Shown in pieces: positions 43,769 through 57,510 of a DNA stretch of 64,000 bases. The translations under genes were made by a program, and so were the position numbers. The notes below the pieces were generated by a model. The model was given only the letters and a program-made list of their open reading frames with translations. It searched no databases and was not told the DNA's origin. Position 1 is the first letter of the stretch. Every line of letters begins with the position of its first letter. Origin of the DNA: Trematomus loennbergii (lineage: Eukaryota; Chordata; Actinopteri; Perciformes; Nototheniidae); the NCBI GenBank assembly GCA_012861695.1, contig JAAOOA010000375.1, positions 248,001 to 312,000 of the forward strand, read 5' to 3'.

Positions 43769-44715
43769 TCATATATATAATATCTTTTCCCTGCCTTTGT
43801 TTGGTACGATGACTCTGGCTCCCCAGAGCACGCAGCCATCCCTCACACTCAGTTCTTCTCTCCTCTGATGATACGGCTTGAGAGGAGCCTCAGTCACTGA
43901 AGGCCATCCCGACAGGACATAACCATGAACTTGAGACAATATTACATCCTTAGCTGTCCAGTGTTTTATTTTGGCTGTGTCCACGAGTGTTTAATCCAGA
44001 AGATCAATCATGAGCACTTGTTCTGCGGTCTCACTCTCTCGCACATCTTCCGACAGCGGCAGTCTGCTTAATGCGTCCGCATTAGCGTTGTTCTTTCCTG
44101 GTTTGTACACAATGTGATACTCATAGGCACTCAGGTGCACTGCCCATCTCTGAACTCTAGGGGAACCCATCTGTGGAATGGGTTTCTTTTCGTTGAAGAG
44201 AGAGATCAGTGGCTTGTGATCTGTATAGATGGTGAAAGTTCGACCATACAAGTACTTGTGGAATTTCTTGATTCCAAATATAACTGCTAAGCCTTCTTTG
44301 TCTAGCTGTGAGTAATTCTTTTCAGCAGGCGCTAGGGTACGCGACATGAACCCCAAAGGACGTTCAGTTCCATCGTCCATTACGTGTGATAAAACAGCGC
44401 CCCCCCGTAAGGTGACGCATCACATGACATAATTAACTCTCGGTCAGCAGAGTAATGCACCAACACTTCTGCTGAGTTTAACAGGGCCTTTGATTTTTTA
44501 AAAGCCTCTTCCTGTTTCTTTTGCCATGTCCATCGCACATCTTGTCGCAGGAGCTCATGCAGTGGTGCCAATAGTGTAGCTAAGTTTGGCAGAAATGTGT
44601 TATAGTAATTTAGCAAACCTAAGTACGACTTGAGTTCAGTAACATTTGTGGGGTTGGGAGCCTCCATGATGGCTTTGACTTTCTTTTCCACAGGGTGAAG
44701 TCCCTGTGCGTCCAC
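43769..44715 (-). pseudogene. Gypsy pol: RT thumb, RNase H and integrase N-terminal linker
   Basis: Minus strand: 44715-44380 reads the RT C-terminal part (SYLGLLNYYNTFLPNLA, LHELL). RNase H follows with MSCDASPYG, LGFMSRTLAPAEKNYS and YTDHKPLISLF, then NADALSRLPL, to 43991. A third piece, 43984-43769, reads the spacer before the integrase zinc finger (WPSVTEAPLKPY, ELSVRDGCVLWG). A frame change lies near 44385-44395 in a C run. The upstream RT with its catalytic YVDD box is absent; a TA microsatellite starts at 44736. In the family this enzyme copies element RNA. Confidence 0.85.
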
Positions 44716-44735
44716 TCGATGTCCCAGATATATGT

Positions 44736-44757
44736 GTATATATATATATATATATAC
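44736..44757. repeat. (TA)n microsatellite
   Basis: TA repeat at the point where Gypsy pol homology ends. Confidence 0.85.
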
Positions 44758-45340
44758 AGTGCAATAAGCTTCTTAGTGCAATAAGAAGCTACAGGGACGT
44801 TAATCTACGTCGGTAATATTAACTTTATTTAATACAACATTTACTGTACAAGATTTAATCATACAGCCCATGTAGTATAATATTTTACAAATGATGAATT
44901 ACAGCAAACATGTGCAATATATCCATTATTACAGCTCCGTGGGCTGGCAGTAAGGCGATATGGGTCCGTTCTTATTGTGCATCCATGGGTAAAGATAAAC
45001 GCATGTTGTGCTGAACACGTTACATGAACGTGCCGGGCGGCGCGGTCCCGTGGGTCAGATGCGCGTTCATAATGCAGAGGGAAATAACTCTCAGAATAAC
45101 GTTATTAGCACATTTTTACAACTTGAGGAACGAATGTTTTTAATAAGGGCTATACAAGTGTTCATACTGGGTAGTTTATTTAGTTTAAAAAAAATTATCC
45201 AACGATTTACAGACCACTCTTTCCCCATGTAAGTCAATGGGAAAAAGTGTTTCTGGGCCTGGCAACCAAAAGGAAGTGTAGTACCGCCGTTTGGCCAGCA
45301 CGAATATTTTCATCTGAGTCCGGTGCACTTCCTGGGGGCT
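44758..45340. other. Unassigned sequence inside the Gypsy element
   Basis: No frame and no match seen elsewhere in the window. It occupies the place where gag and the inner part of the right LTR should be, so it is foreign or rearranged sequence. Confidence 0.4.
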
Positions 45341-46206
45341 TGGTTTTACTTTGGTAACATGCTTCCGGGACTTCCTCGTGGGAACATGTACAACAGGCTC
45401 TTTTTAATACCAAGAGTGAGTTTGCCCCCTGCTGGACAAATGCAATAACATGTAATAATAACACAAGGTAAGATACCACATCCAGAATGTGGCTTTTCTT
45501 TTAAAATCATATTGTGACATTCTTACTGAAGAGACTTGCAATTATTTGCTCTAGACTTCTGCTTTCAGACGTAGTTAATTATGAAGTTATATTAATTAAT
45601 GATATAGTCTTAAAGTTACAACCGGCCCTTTGAGTGCAACCATAATGCTGATGTGGCCCGTGATGAAATTGAGTTTGACACCCCTGCTTTAGACCCTTTA
45701 TCAGCACGTGCTGCAGGTAGTACATCCTGAAGTAAAAGTACAAACACCACACTGTGAAAATACTCCATTATTATAATTATTACGGAAGAGCAAACCTACC
45801 AAAATAATATATTTATAAAAATACATACATTGAATAATATGCTATTTAATTTACTGATTTAAATATTACCCATGCATGTAGGCACTAGTTGATTAAATGT
45901 GACATACATTGATACTTTAGTTTTAATGTGCTTCTTTATTCACCTTTTCTTTTTAAATGTGTAAAAGCAAATACAAACAAATACTTTGGATTAATTCAAA
46001 TTGCGCGAGAATAATTCATAAAGAAATCAATGAATAAATATGTTCAATAATAAATTAACACATCTAAAATGTTACTTGATAAAGAATAGGGGAACTCGCA
46101 CAAATGTCATTAAGTAATTCAAACGTTAATATAAATTAATGTAAAATCTCAATCAATCAATTATTGCCAACATGTATTTATAATATATTCTGTGTATATA
46201 TATATA

Positions 46207-46523
46207 TAAAAGTTTGGACACATCTTGTCATTCGAAGATTTTTTTTATTTAAATTGGTTCTACTTTGTACTGAAGACGTCAAAACTATAAAAGAACACAT
46301 GGAATTATCTAGTAAACAAAAAGTGATGATTTATATTTTGCTGGAGACTGATCAGATCAGAAACTAACATGTATCTGCTCCGTCCAAACTCACAACAACG
46401 TCCTAAAGACAGAATTAAAGCAGCCACTGTATTCATCATGACACAGACAGTCTGTGGTTTGTACATGTTTAACTTCTGTCTAGTTTCTGAACAGATATGA
46501 GGAGCAGTGAGGAGTTGATTAAA

Positions 46524-46609
<86 letters not shown>

Positions 46610-47863
46610 TTGCATTTCAAAGTATTGCTTGTTCATGCAGTTGAATGTTTGAGCTTCACTGTGGCCTGCTGAATGATGTATGTGCAGAGTTGGACCCTTG
46701 AAGGCTGTTTCTTCTGCTCTGAAATTGAATATATTTGTTACATATTAATAGCATTTTTGATTTTTTGATTTGATTTTGGATTTGTGAATGGGAGAAGTAG
46801 TAGATGGAAAAAATACCAAACACTAATTATTCATTTCATTTTATATACGGTAATACTAAGGAGGCATAGGCCTATATGATGATATAATGTTTGACATTAT
46901 TGATATTAAAAAAGTGATTTGTTTTCCATGTCATTCATGTGTTATTTATTTGTAAGCTCCAAATCCAAATGTTTCCCTCAATGGCCTTTGTGCCCTGAAA
47001 AAATGTGTGACACCAAAGGCCAAATGGCCTTGCCCCTAAAATGACGAAAATCCAAGCCTGATCCTCAGTAGTGGATCTTTGCAGCAATTGGACCATGAAG
47101 GCCTGATTCACGCAGTCTCCTCTGAACAGTGGTTTGTTAAGATTGTCCGCTCCTTGAGCTCTGTGATCATCTATGTGAGCTCTAATCTGAGGTGCTTTAA
47201 TTTGCGGTTCTGAGGCTGGTAACTGATGTATTTATCCTCTGAGCAGAGGTAACTCCTGCTCTTCCTTTCCCGGGGGGGTCCTCATGAGAGCCAGTCTCAT
47301 CATAGCATTCGATGGTTTTTGCGACTGCACTTGAGGATACATTCAAAGTTCTTGACATTTTCCGGATCGACTGGCCTTCATTTCTTAAAGTGATGATGGA
47401 CGGTCGCTTCTCTTTACTGGGTTGAGTGGTTCTTGCTATAATATGGATTACAACAGCAGTCAAATAGGGCTTTCCACTGTGCACTAACTCTACCTCTGCT
47501 CAACACAACTGATGGTCTCAAACACATTAAGAAGGCAAGTCATTCCACACATTGACTCTTGACAAGGCACACGTGTTCATTGAAAACCATTCCAGGTGAC
47601 GACCTCATGAAGCTGACTGAGAGAAGCCAAGAGTGTGCAAAGCTGTCATCAAGGCAAAAGGGGGCTACTTTGAAGAATCTAAAAAAAATCATATTCTTGA
47701 AAATTAAAGTGTATTATATATATATACACTTTTTTGTTCACTAGATAATTCCATATGTGTTCTTTCATAGTTTTGATGTCTTCAGATTAATCTATAAAGT
47801 AGAAACACATTTAAATAAAAAACATTGAATGAGAAGGTGTCCAAACTTTTGACTGGTACTGTA
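46207..47863 (-). mobile_element. Tc1-like transposon in gene B intron
   Basis: Same insertion as in gene A. It keeps the transposase N-terminus on the minus strand (47484-47200): a helix-turn-helix with RPSIITLRNEGQSIRKMS and LNVSSSAVAKTIECYDETGS, followed by GRAGVTSAQ, the paired-like DNA-binding part of Tc1 enzymes. The middle of the element is deleted relative to A (junction near 46347), so the DDE core is lost. A (CA)n tract is at 46525-46608. Confidence 0.85.
46525..46608. repeat. (CA)n microsatellite
   Basis: CA repeat with one CACCACA interruption, paralogous to 23577-23649. Confidence 0.95.
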
Positions 47864-48395
47864 TATAAAAAACACACATATTTTAATATTGAGCAGGTTC
47901 CCTCATCTATAATCATTTATACAAGCGCAACTTTGAACATGTACAGCAGTAAAATGCAAGGTGTCCAAATTTTGACTGGTACTGTATATAAAAACACACA
48001 TATTTTAAAGGGCCCATGTCATGGCCATTTCCACTGATCATAATTACATTGTTGAGGTATACTAAAATAGATTTATACTGTGCAATTTTCCAAACTCACA
48101 TTGGTTTCGCATACAGCATCTCTGTCAAGTATGTGTATTCAGCAGTATTCACTCTCTCCACTAAACGACTCGTTGGAGCTCTTGCCCCCCCTCCCTGTGA
48201 GCCTAGTGTGCTCCGATTGGTCAGCTCGGCCACTCTGTTCTGATTAGTCAACCACCAGAGAGGCTCCGCCCATGTCTAACAGTGCTTTTTCCGGCTGCTC
48301 TCAGCGGAACATCAGTCTTATAATGGCGTCGGTACAGCCGTATATTTTATACGCTAACTAACCGAACTGTACCTACAACTGTTGTTATAGAAGAG

Positions 48396-48655
48396 TGTGA
48401 CGGCCCCAGGGCCTTTGTCTTGATGGGGTGGAGCTGAAGAGGCTAATCAGCGCGATCACGGACACCTGGCCGGAGCCGAGGTGCTAGCCAGCTGCCCGGA
48501 GTCACACGGCGGCCCCTCTCTCTCTCCAAAGCGCTCAGCGATCCTCTCCCCTCGACCACCTATCTCTGCATTTACCACAATAAATGTGCCGTGGTTTTGT
48601 AAACTCGTGTATGTCTCCTTGTCTTTCCGTTGTGGCCTACGAGCCGGTCATAACA
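48396..48655 (+). mobile_element. Solo LTR nested in the TTAA element
   Basis: 260 bp, TGTGACGGCCCC start and GGTCATAACA end, 5-bp duplication AAGAG at 48391-48395 and 48656-48660. AATAAA at about 48579 indicates + orientation. It shares its first 12 bases with the LTR at 8697-9032 (minus strand). Confidence 0.88.
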
Positions 48656-49973
48656 AAGAGTAAGTTATTTTTACCTGTTATAAACTACTACTGTTTGATG
48701 AGAAATCAAATCATGGTTTGCTATATATGAATGATATGTTATAGGAGCAAATAATTCAGGGAAGAAAGGATAGGCCTACTAAGTATTTCCATTAAACTTT
48801 ATTTTTAGAAATGTACAAAATGAACATAAATATACATATATACACGGTATATCGTCAATTACTCCCCGTTGTCGGCATCTTGCTATAGCAGCCGGGGCTT
48901 TTTAGGACGATGCATCAGTGTGGTAGTCCAGTCATGTATTGTCCGGCAGGATCTGGCTGGACGAAATCAAATGCAAATCACAAAATATTAGAGAAACTTA
49001 GTTGTTTTAGATTCGTTAGTAGTAGTTGTGGTAGGAGTGTGGATCTATCTAATCAATCTAATGAACAGCTTGCCAGCTAATATGCTAACTAGCTTTGTTT
49101 ACCTTGGTAGCTAACACGATATGAACGTTAGCTCGGAGGAACGGCAACTATAATGTAGAGTAATAAAACTACTATGAACAAAAGCTAGTGGTTCATATTA
49201 GGCTAGCAATAACGTGTTTATAATTGCAATCTTATACGGGTAGTCTGCTACGTTCGGTCATACAATGTTTCCCGCTAGCATGTATAGCTAGCCTCGTTAG
49301 CTATACATGCTATCAGCGTCGGAGGAAAGCTAACTGTAATGTACCGTCCTTTGGGGGTCTGTGAGCGGGCAAAGAGAGGGGATTTCCCCGTTGTCTCTGC
49401 TGGAAGTGTGAAATAAACTTAGTTGTTTGATGTTCTCAGCTTGCCAGCTGGATTACAATGCTAATCTACGTTTGCTAGTTGTTCAGTTGTTCAATATGCT
49501 ATACTATACTATGAACAACAGATAGTGGTTCATATTAGGCTATCAAGCACATGTTTACAATTGCAATCTTATATGGGTAGTCTGCTACATTCATTGTAGC
49601 TGGCATAAAAAAATGTTTTTCCGAGCAAACTCATGTCTAGCTCTTAGTAGCCTTGTTGTTTAGCTCGGTAGCATACACGCTACGCCAGCTATAATGTAAT
49701 TACGTTTCGCGACTGACCGTACGGCAAATCACCCGGAGTATACTGTCTATGAGTATTTCGTGTGTGAATGCAGACATTCTCCTGCTATGAGATACATGTA
49801 TGTAAGGCCATCTGCTGATATTAGAGTTGATATGGAAACGCTAGCAACTTAGTTAGCACAGTTAGCACTGGCTTAGCAGTCCGAAACATGTTTACACATT
49901 TAAACAGTCGTGGTAGATACCTTGTTTGATAAATACACAAATAACAATGCAAACTTACAGGTTGTGTACCCGA

Positions 49974-50209
49974 ATCTTCTCCTGCTCCAAACGGTCCAAA
50001 CAAACTAGGAATAGCATCGTCCTTCAGTTTCAAATGCTGTGCATATCCGGCCTCAAACTGGGCAATGTTTTGGAAGCTTTCGTCTGTGAAATGCCGGTTC
50101 TTCGAACCTCTGAAGGAACAGTGAAAAGAAATTTCAACCACTGACTTCGTCGTGGTTCTTCCGTCGGTAGGACAAACAGCTCAGATTTCTCCTCACATTT
50201 CAGGAAACA
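49974..50209 (-). pseudogene. THAP-like zinc finger fragment
   Basis: Minus-strand readings in two frames: CFLKCEEKSELFVLPTEE, then PRRSQWLKFLFTV, and after a frame change near 50100 NRHFTDESFQNIAQFEAGY and AIPSLFGPF. The order (Cys pair, Pro, basic RRSQWL helix, HFT-ESF, C-terminal IPSLF) is that of a THAP DNA-binding domain. The Cys of the final Cys-x2-His is not visible. Such domains occur in Kolobok and P-type transposases and in host THAP genes. Confidence 0.6.
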
Positions 50210-51119
50210 GGTCCTTGGCAGTGGCATGACTGGATCGATTGTGAACTGAACCAGAGCTTCCAACTGTAAATGTTAGGCTGGCAGAGGGTGCGGCCAGCGC
50301 CGCTGGGTGTGGCCATAGCTCTTCGGGATTGGTCCATTTCGTTCCGGGTACCGCATGACATCATGCGTACCCCGGAAGAATCAAATGGGCAGTGACGTAT
50401 CTCCAACGAGGCGTTTTGGGGAGGTATTTTCTGTGTTAGAGTTTTACTCGCTACAGGGTGTACTTTGAGGGTTTTGACTCTGCACACCGTTTACATGCAT
50501 AAAAACCTTCATAACACACAAGGGGACGGGTAATAACCGGAAAAGCATGACATGGGAGCTTTAATATTGAGCAGGTTCCCTCATCTATAATCATTTATAC
50601 AAGCGCAACTTTGAACATGTACAGCAGTAAAATGCAACATACACAATAATCAAGAAACAACATAAATGAAACACTCACAGGGAACATTTTACTGCACCGT
50701 CATTACTTTTACATAAGAAGGTGCCGTCAAATGTTCTGTTAATACTTGCATACTTTTACTTAAATAAGGTTTGAATGCAGGATTTAATTTGTAACAGAGT
50801 ATTGTAATTCTATACTGTAGGCGTAGTGTATCTGTGAACGATCCCAAATACAATTCCTTGTTTACATTGCAGCTAGTGCTACGCCAGAAGAAAAAACCCT
50901 TTTTCATTTTGAACTGGAAGTGGAAAGGGGCTGGGCTACATGAGGTGACTTGAGCCAACACAAATACACAATAGGTGGGACTAAGAAAGATAATGTGAAA
51001 ATATAAAAACAAAGGCATTAATTAGGGCTGCAAAATGTCTCCCATTGTAATGGTGATGAGATTTTTAAATGCTAACACTTAACAGTTTGTTCTGACTGTG
51101 TGTTTCCTGTTTCCTGCAG

Positions 51120-52360
<1,241 letters not shown>

Positions 52361-53830
52361 ATCTGCAAAGTTTGTGACAAAAGATTTAAATGGCGTAATC
52401 GTTGAAAAAGACACAAGAGTGTTGGTAAGGGAATACATTTGTCTATTTTGTATCCTGATGACCTGATGCCGTTACATGTAATACGTTACTCCCTAAGCCT
52501 GTTTTCACCCACCTGCAACCGATTCGCTAATAATCACAAATGTTCATTTCTTCGACCCCTTGACTCGACTATTTCTTGTTTAATAATCGTTACATCTCCT
52601 CAGGACCAAGTTCCCGTGTCCTGCCCTTCACCTGCTGATCACCCACTGCTCATTTAAGGTGGACTCACCTTTACAAGGGACCAGCTAGTCTTAGTGTCTT
52701 AATGCAAACGTTTTGTAAAGTGATGCTAGACCATCAACGTGCTGTTGGGTTGTGTGCTCTCTGCAGGACGGGGTCTGGACTCAAAGATTGTTTATGGTAT
52801 GAGAGCTTCATTCTGTTTTTGTTGTCTAAACAACGCCAACAGAGCGATACGTCTTCTTTCCAGCAGATGGCATACATGTTACATCATCCAGTTCAACTGT
52901 CATCCACATATTAGTGATTCAAAACAGCAATGTGTGAGATATGGCTAGTAATTGACTATTTCAACAGAATGTGAAGAGGTTACAGTCTTGAGGCCATGTC
53001 CAATATGTTTATGTTTTGTTTGATTAAATCTACTGAAATGAGCATTCAATGACTAAATTATTCTTAATTACTGTCATTACATCATGGGTTTGCATTGCAA
53101 TATTAGAACGCATAAAACCCAACTTTATTTCTTCCAAGTTGCGGGTGTTCATTGTTTAGAAGTCCGCTGTGTTTCATCCAAGCGTCCACTTCGTGCTCCG
53201 ATAATGCTGAAAGTATCTGTTGTATGCTTTACCTGCTCCAGTAACAAAAGTGTAATTCACTGGACAGAGACAAGAGATAGTGGATGGATCCAGAGGAGAA
53301 CCAGAAGATAGTCCGTATAGAGCCTTCAGGTTCTGAAAATGATCAGGGATAGAGCTAGAAAAAAACTCCAAAAACCTGAATAGAGCTAGAAGATAGCCAG
53401 AACAAAGCCAAGAGAGACCCAGTAGGAAGACAGGAAGGAGCCACAAGAGTTTGTATTCTTTATTTTTTAATATTCAAGCTCTTCTCTTAAGATATTATAA
53501 CTTCCTATCTCAACATGTATCCTTTTATGCATTAAAAAAACCTTACATTTTTGCTGCCAATTATTGAGATTGTTTCACAGCTTTATCTTAAATATTTAGA
53601 CTTTTTTTCTATACATATAGATGACATAGGATGAACAGCACGATCCACTCTGCTGGATTCTGCCCAAATCGGCTCAAAATGCATGCAAACATCTGGCTTT
53701 ATCCATACTCCTGCAGTTGTATTGTTCTGGATTCATAGTGAAGTGTATTAGATGTTCTGCACTCTTATTGTTATGTATTTAATATAAAGTGAAATACCCA
53801 TAAAGTCAGAAAAAAAAGAGTCTCACTTAA

Positions 53831-54778
53831 AGTGGACCTATCATGCTATATTTAAATGATATATTGTAGGGCCATACCTATATAAGGTATATTTATACGT
53901 TTCTGTTTTCAAAATACCAAACAGATCATGCATTTTAGCCATGCCTCATTTCGCTCAATGTGCTGTTTGCTGTCTACGGGTCTGATTCTGCTGACCACGC
54001 CCCCCTGCAGGAGAGGGGAGACGTGCTCTGATCAGCTGCTGGGCTGTCAGAAGAGGGGGAGAAAAAGAGATCTCCATCCTCCGTCGTGTTTTATTATATA
54101 GAGTCGTTATTCATTTGTTTTAAAGCTCAATAAATAACAAAGAAGACCTTTGACCGGCACTTTTCTAATTTTGTCGGAAGATTTAAACTTTACGGACATC
54201 TTGACCGGCGAAACAAACTGAAACTGAAACTCTGCCGCACGGTCCCCTCGTTCCTTGGAAGAGGCGGAGAGGTGGGTGTTTGTCATCTGCTGGTGGACTA
54301 ACCGGAGAGAATTACAGTGCTTGCCTCGACGGGGAGGGATTGCATTGAATTAAAGCAGCGGGAGCAAACGCTTGCCTCGGGGAGGGAGAAAGAAAGCCAC
54401 AGCGGAGAATAAACAGAAGGGTAACCATGGTAACCAAGTCTTCTTCGCTGCTTTTGTGGCAGACTACAGCCACTTACAGGCCTGGCATATGTACTACAGC
54501 GTCTCCAGCGCTTTCGAACGGCAATGGCCGTGGTTGTCTCCTCCTGATTGGTGGAGTTGGCCCAATAGCCGTAGCGCCACCGTCCTGACGTCAGGACAGT
54601 GTTCAAATCTGGATCAGTTTTTATCAGATCCGTTGCAGCCCCTTTTTTAGAGATTTGGGTATGGAGGAAAATAGAGAGGGTTGTGTTTTCTGACACTTGG
54701 TGAGTTCCCTGGAACACCGGGGACACATATTCATAAATAAAAGACGTACAAAAGTGCATTTTGCATGATAGGTCCCCT
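53831..54778. mobile_element. TTAA-target element 2
   Basis: 948 bp with ends AG(T/G)GGACCTATCATGC, flanked by TTAA at 53827-53830 and 54779-54782. Gene A has a single TTAA at the site (CTCACTTAAGG). No transposase. Confidence 0.8.
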
Positions 54779-54918
54779 TTAAAATATTATAACTTCCTAT
54801 CTCAACATGTATCCTTTTATGCATTAAAAAAACCTTACATTTTGCTGCCAATTATTGAGATTGTTTCACTGCTTTATCTTAAATATTTAACTTTTTTTCT
54901 ATACATATAGATTACATA

Positions 54919-56006
54919 GAGAGGCGAAGTCCCTCCCTTCCGTGGACCTCTATGGGACCTTATTTCGGAAAAATTATGTATTGAAGTCAATGGAGAGAGA
55001 AAGATTATCTTTCGATCCCGTTTGAATTGTGCCACGAATTACACATATGATGTTTGTCAATTTAAAAGATAATTTTGCAAGTCAAAAAAAATAATATGTC
55101 GTAAAACTGTGAAGTAACACATTTGTTTGTGTGAAACGCTAAATGAACTACATCTCAGGTCTCGCACAATAACACACGTCACCAAGATGGCCGTCACTGC
55201 TGTCTTGTCAAAAAAAGGATTGACTACCCTCACTATGAATGTCATGCAAAGCTGCCTGCTGCCTGCCTGCCTTCCTTTGATTCTCTCTGTACTGCCTGGT
55301 CTTTTTAATGTTTGATGTCAACCATTTGTGCAGATAGCATGAAGTGCAAAAGATCGCCGATGCTAATGTAGCGTTAGCGTTAGCCTTTCTCCCCTGGGCT
55401 TAAATTGTGTATTATAGAATGATCACACCGGTGACAGTAAGGGTTCACGAAATATGACTACTACTCTTACTGTTTAACATTTTGGGTTACTTAATGTTAC
55501 TTCATGTTAAGGCTAATAAAAATGACAAGGCTGTACTGCTAACTAACGTGCTAGCTACTAGCTATGTAGCTAACTTGATCAAGCCACTCCTGGTCCTTTA
55601 ATCAGACGGGAAGTGAAAGAACGAGCAAGACCCATTGCTGGTATGATAACAACCTGGTACTAAGCACACAGGCATCTTGTTAAAGTTATCTTATCTTAGC
55701 CAGCGCTGATCTAGCTATCTCTTAGTGGAGGAAAACAATTGTGACATCACGTACGCGCCTCTGGGATTTGTAGTCTTTCTAGTTGCGTATCTTTCATAGT
55801 CTTATATTTCAACAGTTTTACGACAAACTGTGACTTTTTTGACATGAAAATAATTGTTTAAGATTGACAAACATCATATGTGTAATTCATGGCACAATTC
55901 AAACGGGATCGAAAGATAAGTTTTCTCTCCACATTGACTTCAATGCATAATTTTTCCGAAATAAGGTCCCATGGACCGCAAATAGATGGGCGTGACTTCG
56001 CCTCTC
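54919..56006. mobile_element. Long-TIR element with TA duplication
   Basis: About 1.09 kb. Both ends begin GAGAGGCGAAGTC, and roughly 150 bp at each end are inverted copies (GGGACCTTATTTCGG, TATCTTTCGATCCCG). Flanked by TA; gene A and the copy at 53620 show ACATAGGA without the element. Mariner-like target, no transposase seen. Confidence 0.8.
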
Positions 56007-56164
56007 TATAGGATGAACAGCACGATCCACTCTGCTGGATTCTGCCCAAATCGGCTCAAAATGCATGCAAACATCTGGCTTTATCCATACTCCTGCAGTT
56101 GTATTGTCCTGGATTCATAGTGAAGTGTATTAGATGTTCTGCACTCTTATTGTTATGTATTTAA

Positions 56165-56544
56165 AGGTGGGGTAGGTAAGTTTGAGAAACCGGCTCGAGA
56201 TACACTTTTTGTTATATTCCATGAATGCTCTTAACATCCCGATAGCAATGAATATCTGAAGTGCTTTGACAAAAAATCCATACAAAAATGTCATCTGTGG
56301 AAGCCGTAGTACTGAAAAAAGCACGACCAATCATTGAGCCGGCCCGGCTAAAATAACTGGATGGCCTACCTGCCTGTCAGCCTTCCATCTGTGCACAAAC
56401 TTATCTCGTACCCTCATTGGTCATGTGCACGTTCGTGTGTGTTGAAGGAGGGGCTCTGTAAGGAAGTGGCAGATTTTTTCCGGCTGTGTATTTTCAAATT
56501 CCAGCGCACTCGAGCTGGTTTCTCCAAAATGACCTACCCCACAT
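56165..56544. mobile_element. TTAA-target element 3 (380 bp)
   Basis: Ends A(G/T)GTGGGGTAGGT, with GAGAAACC just inside, and TTAA at 56161-56164 and 56545-56548. Gene A has the empty GTATTTAATATAAAG at about 27748. Confidence 0.75.
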
Positions 56545-57116
56545 TTAATATAAAGTGAAATACCCATAAAGTCAGAAAAGAAAAGAGTCTCACTTAAGGA
56601 AAAAGGTTCTGCACCAGTGAGAGTTCTTCATTTGCACATAAACATTGTCAAATATTTAAAGTTGTGACCAGATGGTGTCGCCCTTTGTTTTTCTTTATTA
56701 CACAAGTTAGCGGAAGAGCATCTGAGAGGCCTTTTCGTTTTTGTTGTTTTACCTTACTAAATGGTCTAATGCTCATTGGAGCGAGGGGCGGGGCGAAACT
56801 CGCGGAAGTGATTTAAAAAAAAAAGCCCTCGTTTGCTTGGAACGGTGATAATATTATAAACAAGGTGAATTTAGCGATCACAACGAAAACGGCCAAGACA
56901 CATATTGAGCCCAGAAAATGAATGTTATTAAGGGCTGTAAATATAATAGGCCTGTGTCTAAAATGGACAACATTGTTAGGAGATTTAAACTATACAGCGA
57001 TTCTGCACTGCGGTCACTCAGCCGTCTGTCGAGTTTTTTTTCAAATCAGCTGCTCTTCATGTGATGCATGATGGTATCTGGGTTCATATCTTGAAGCTAC
57101 CTTCCAACACATTTCA

Positions 57117-57449
57117 TGATCACTACACAGTCGACAATAACAGTTAGAAGATTTAATCATTGAACTTAACCATTGCTTACTGAGACTTCAGAGGAGGGGA
57201 ATAGATGTGCAGTTATGCTGGGTGCCTGCACATGAGGGGGTTCAAGGGAATGAGCATGCTGATAAGTTAGCAAAAGAGGCGTTACAGAAGGAAATAGTAA
57301 TACCAGTTTCACTTGGAAAAGGAGAAGGAATGATGATGATGATGAGGATGATATGGTGATACACACTCTTGTACAGCAGGTGGCGGTATGCACCTTAAAG
57401 TTGTTTGCAATCCGCCAAAAACCGAGAGAAGAAGAAGAAGAAGAACCTG
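57117..57449 (+). mobile_element. LINE remnant upstream of gene C, left part
   Basis: Equivalent of 39530-39851, with the same deletion junction and 3' end. Its GAA tail (to 57449) became the target of LINE L4. Confidence 0.85.
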
Positions 57450-57510
57450 AGAGGAAGAGGTGATCGTGGTCTGCCGTGTGTGAAGTGCGAGATTGAGAGC
57501 AGCTGGTGGA

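Larger units (their letters stand above)
40678..45480 (-). mobile_element. Ty3/Gypsy LTR retrotransposon inserted in the hAT MITE (gene B)
   Basis: Target duplication TCCAG at 40673-40677 and 45481-45485; gene A shows the empty site. Full 194-bp LTR at 40678-40871, with a minus-strand TGTGGTATC start and GATACAACA end. Beside it is a purine-rich tract (AAAGGGGGGGAAA, minus strand), the expected polypurine tract. The right LTR keeps 140 bp (45341-45480). Pol remnants lie at 44715-43769 and 41359-41048. Gag, protease, most of RT and the integrase core are missing or unreadable. Other repeats have inserted inside. Confidence 0.9.
40397..45686. mobile_element. hAT MITE in gene B intron, split by a Gypsy element
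   Basis: Orthologous insertion to 20683-21181: same CAGGGGTGTC/GACACCCCTG ends and CTTTAGAC on the right (45687-45694). It is interrupted from 40678 to 45480. It also lacks about 50 bp present in A near 20941. Confidence 0.9.
48009..50560. mobile_element. TTAA-target DNA transposon (Kolobok/piggyBac-like) in gene B intron
   Basis: 2552 bp with ends AG(GG/CT)CCCATGTCATG and TTAA at 48005-48008 and 50561-50564. Empty sites exist in gene A (near 24672) and 47887. About 90 bp of host intron is repeated on both sides (47880-47970 and 50561-50640), so a local duplication preceded insertion. Inside are a solo LTR and a THAP-like fragment. TTAA plus THAP points to Kolobok. Confidence 0.75.
52361..57060 (+). 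other. Gene B 3' flank with three extra insertions
   Basis: Starts with the relict finger and follows gene A's flank. Three elements absent from A are present (next entries). The host segment around 53485-53640 is partly repeated after the first insertion (54783-54918). It ends near 57042 where LINE-associated sequence begins. Confidence 0.8.
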
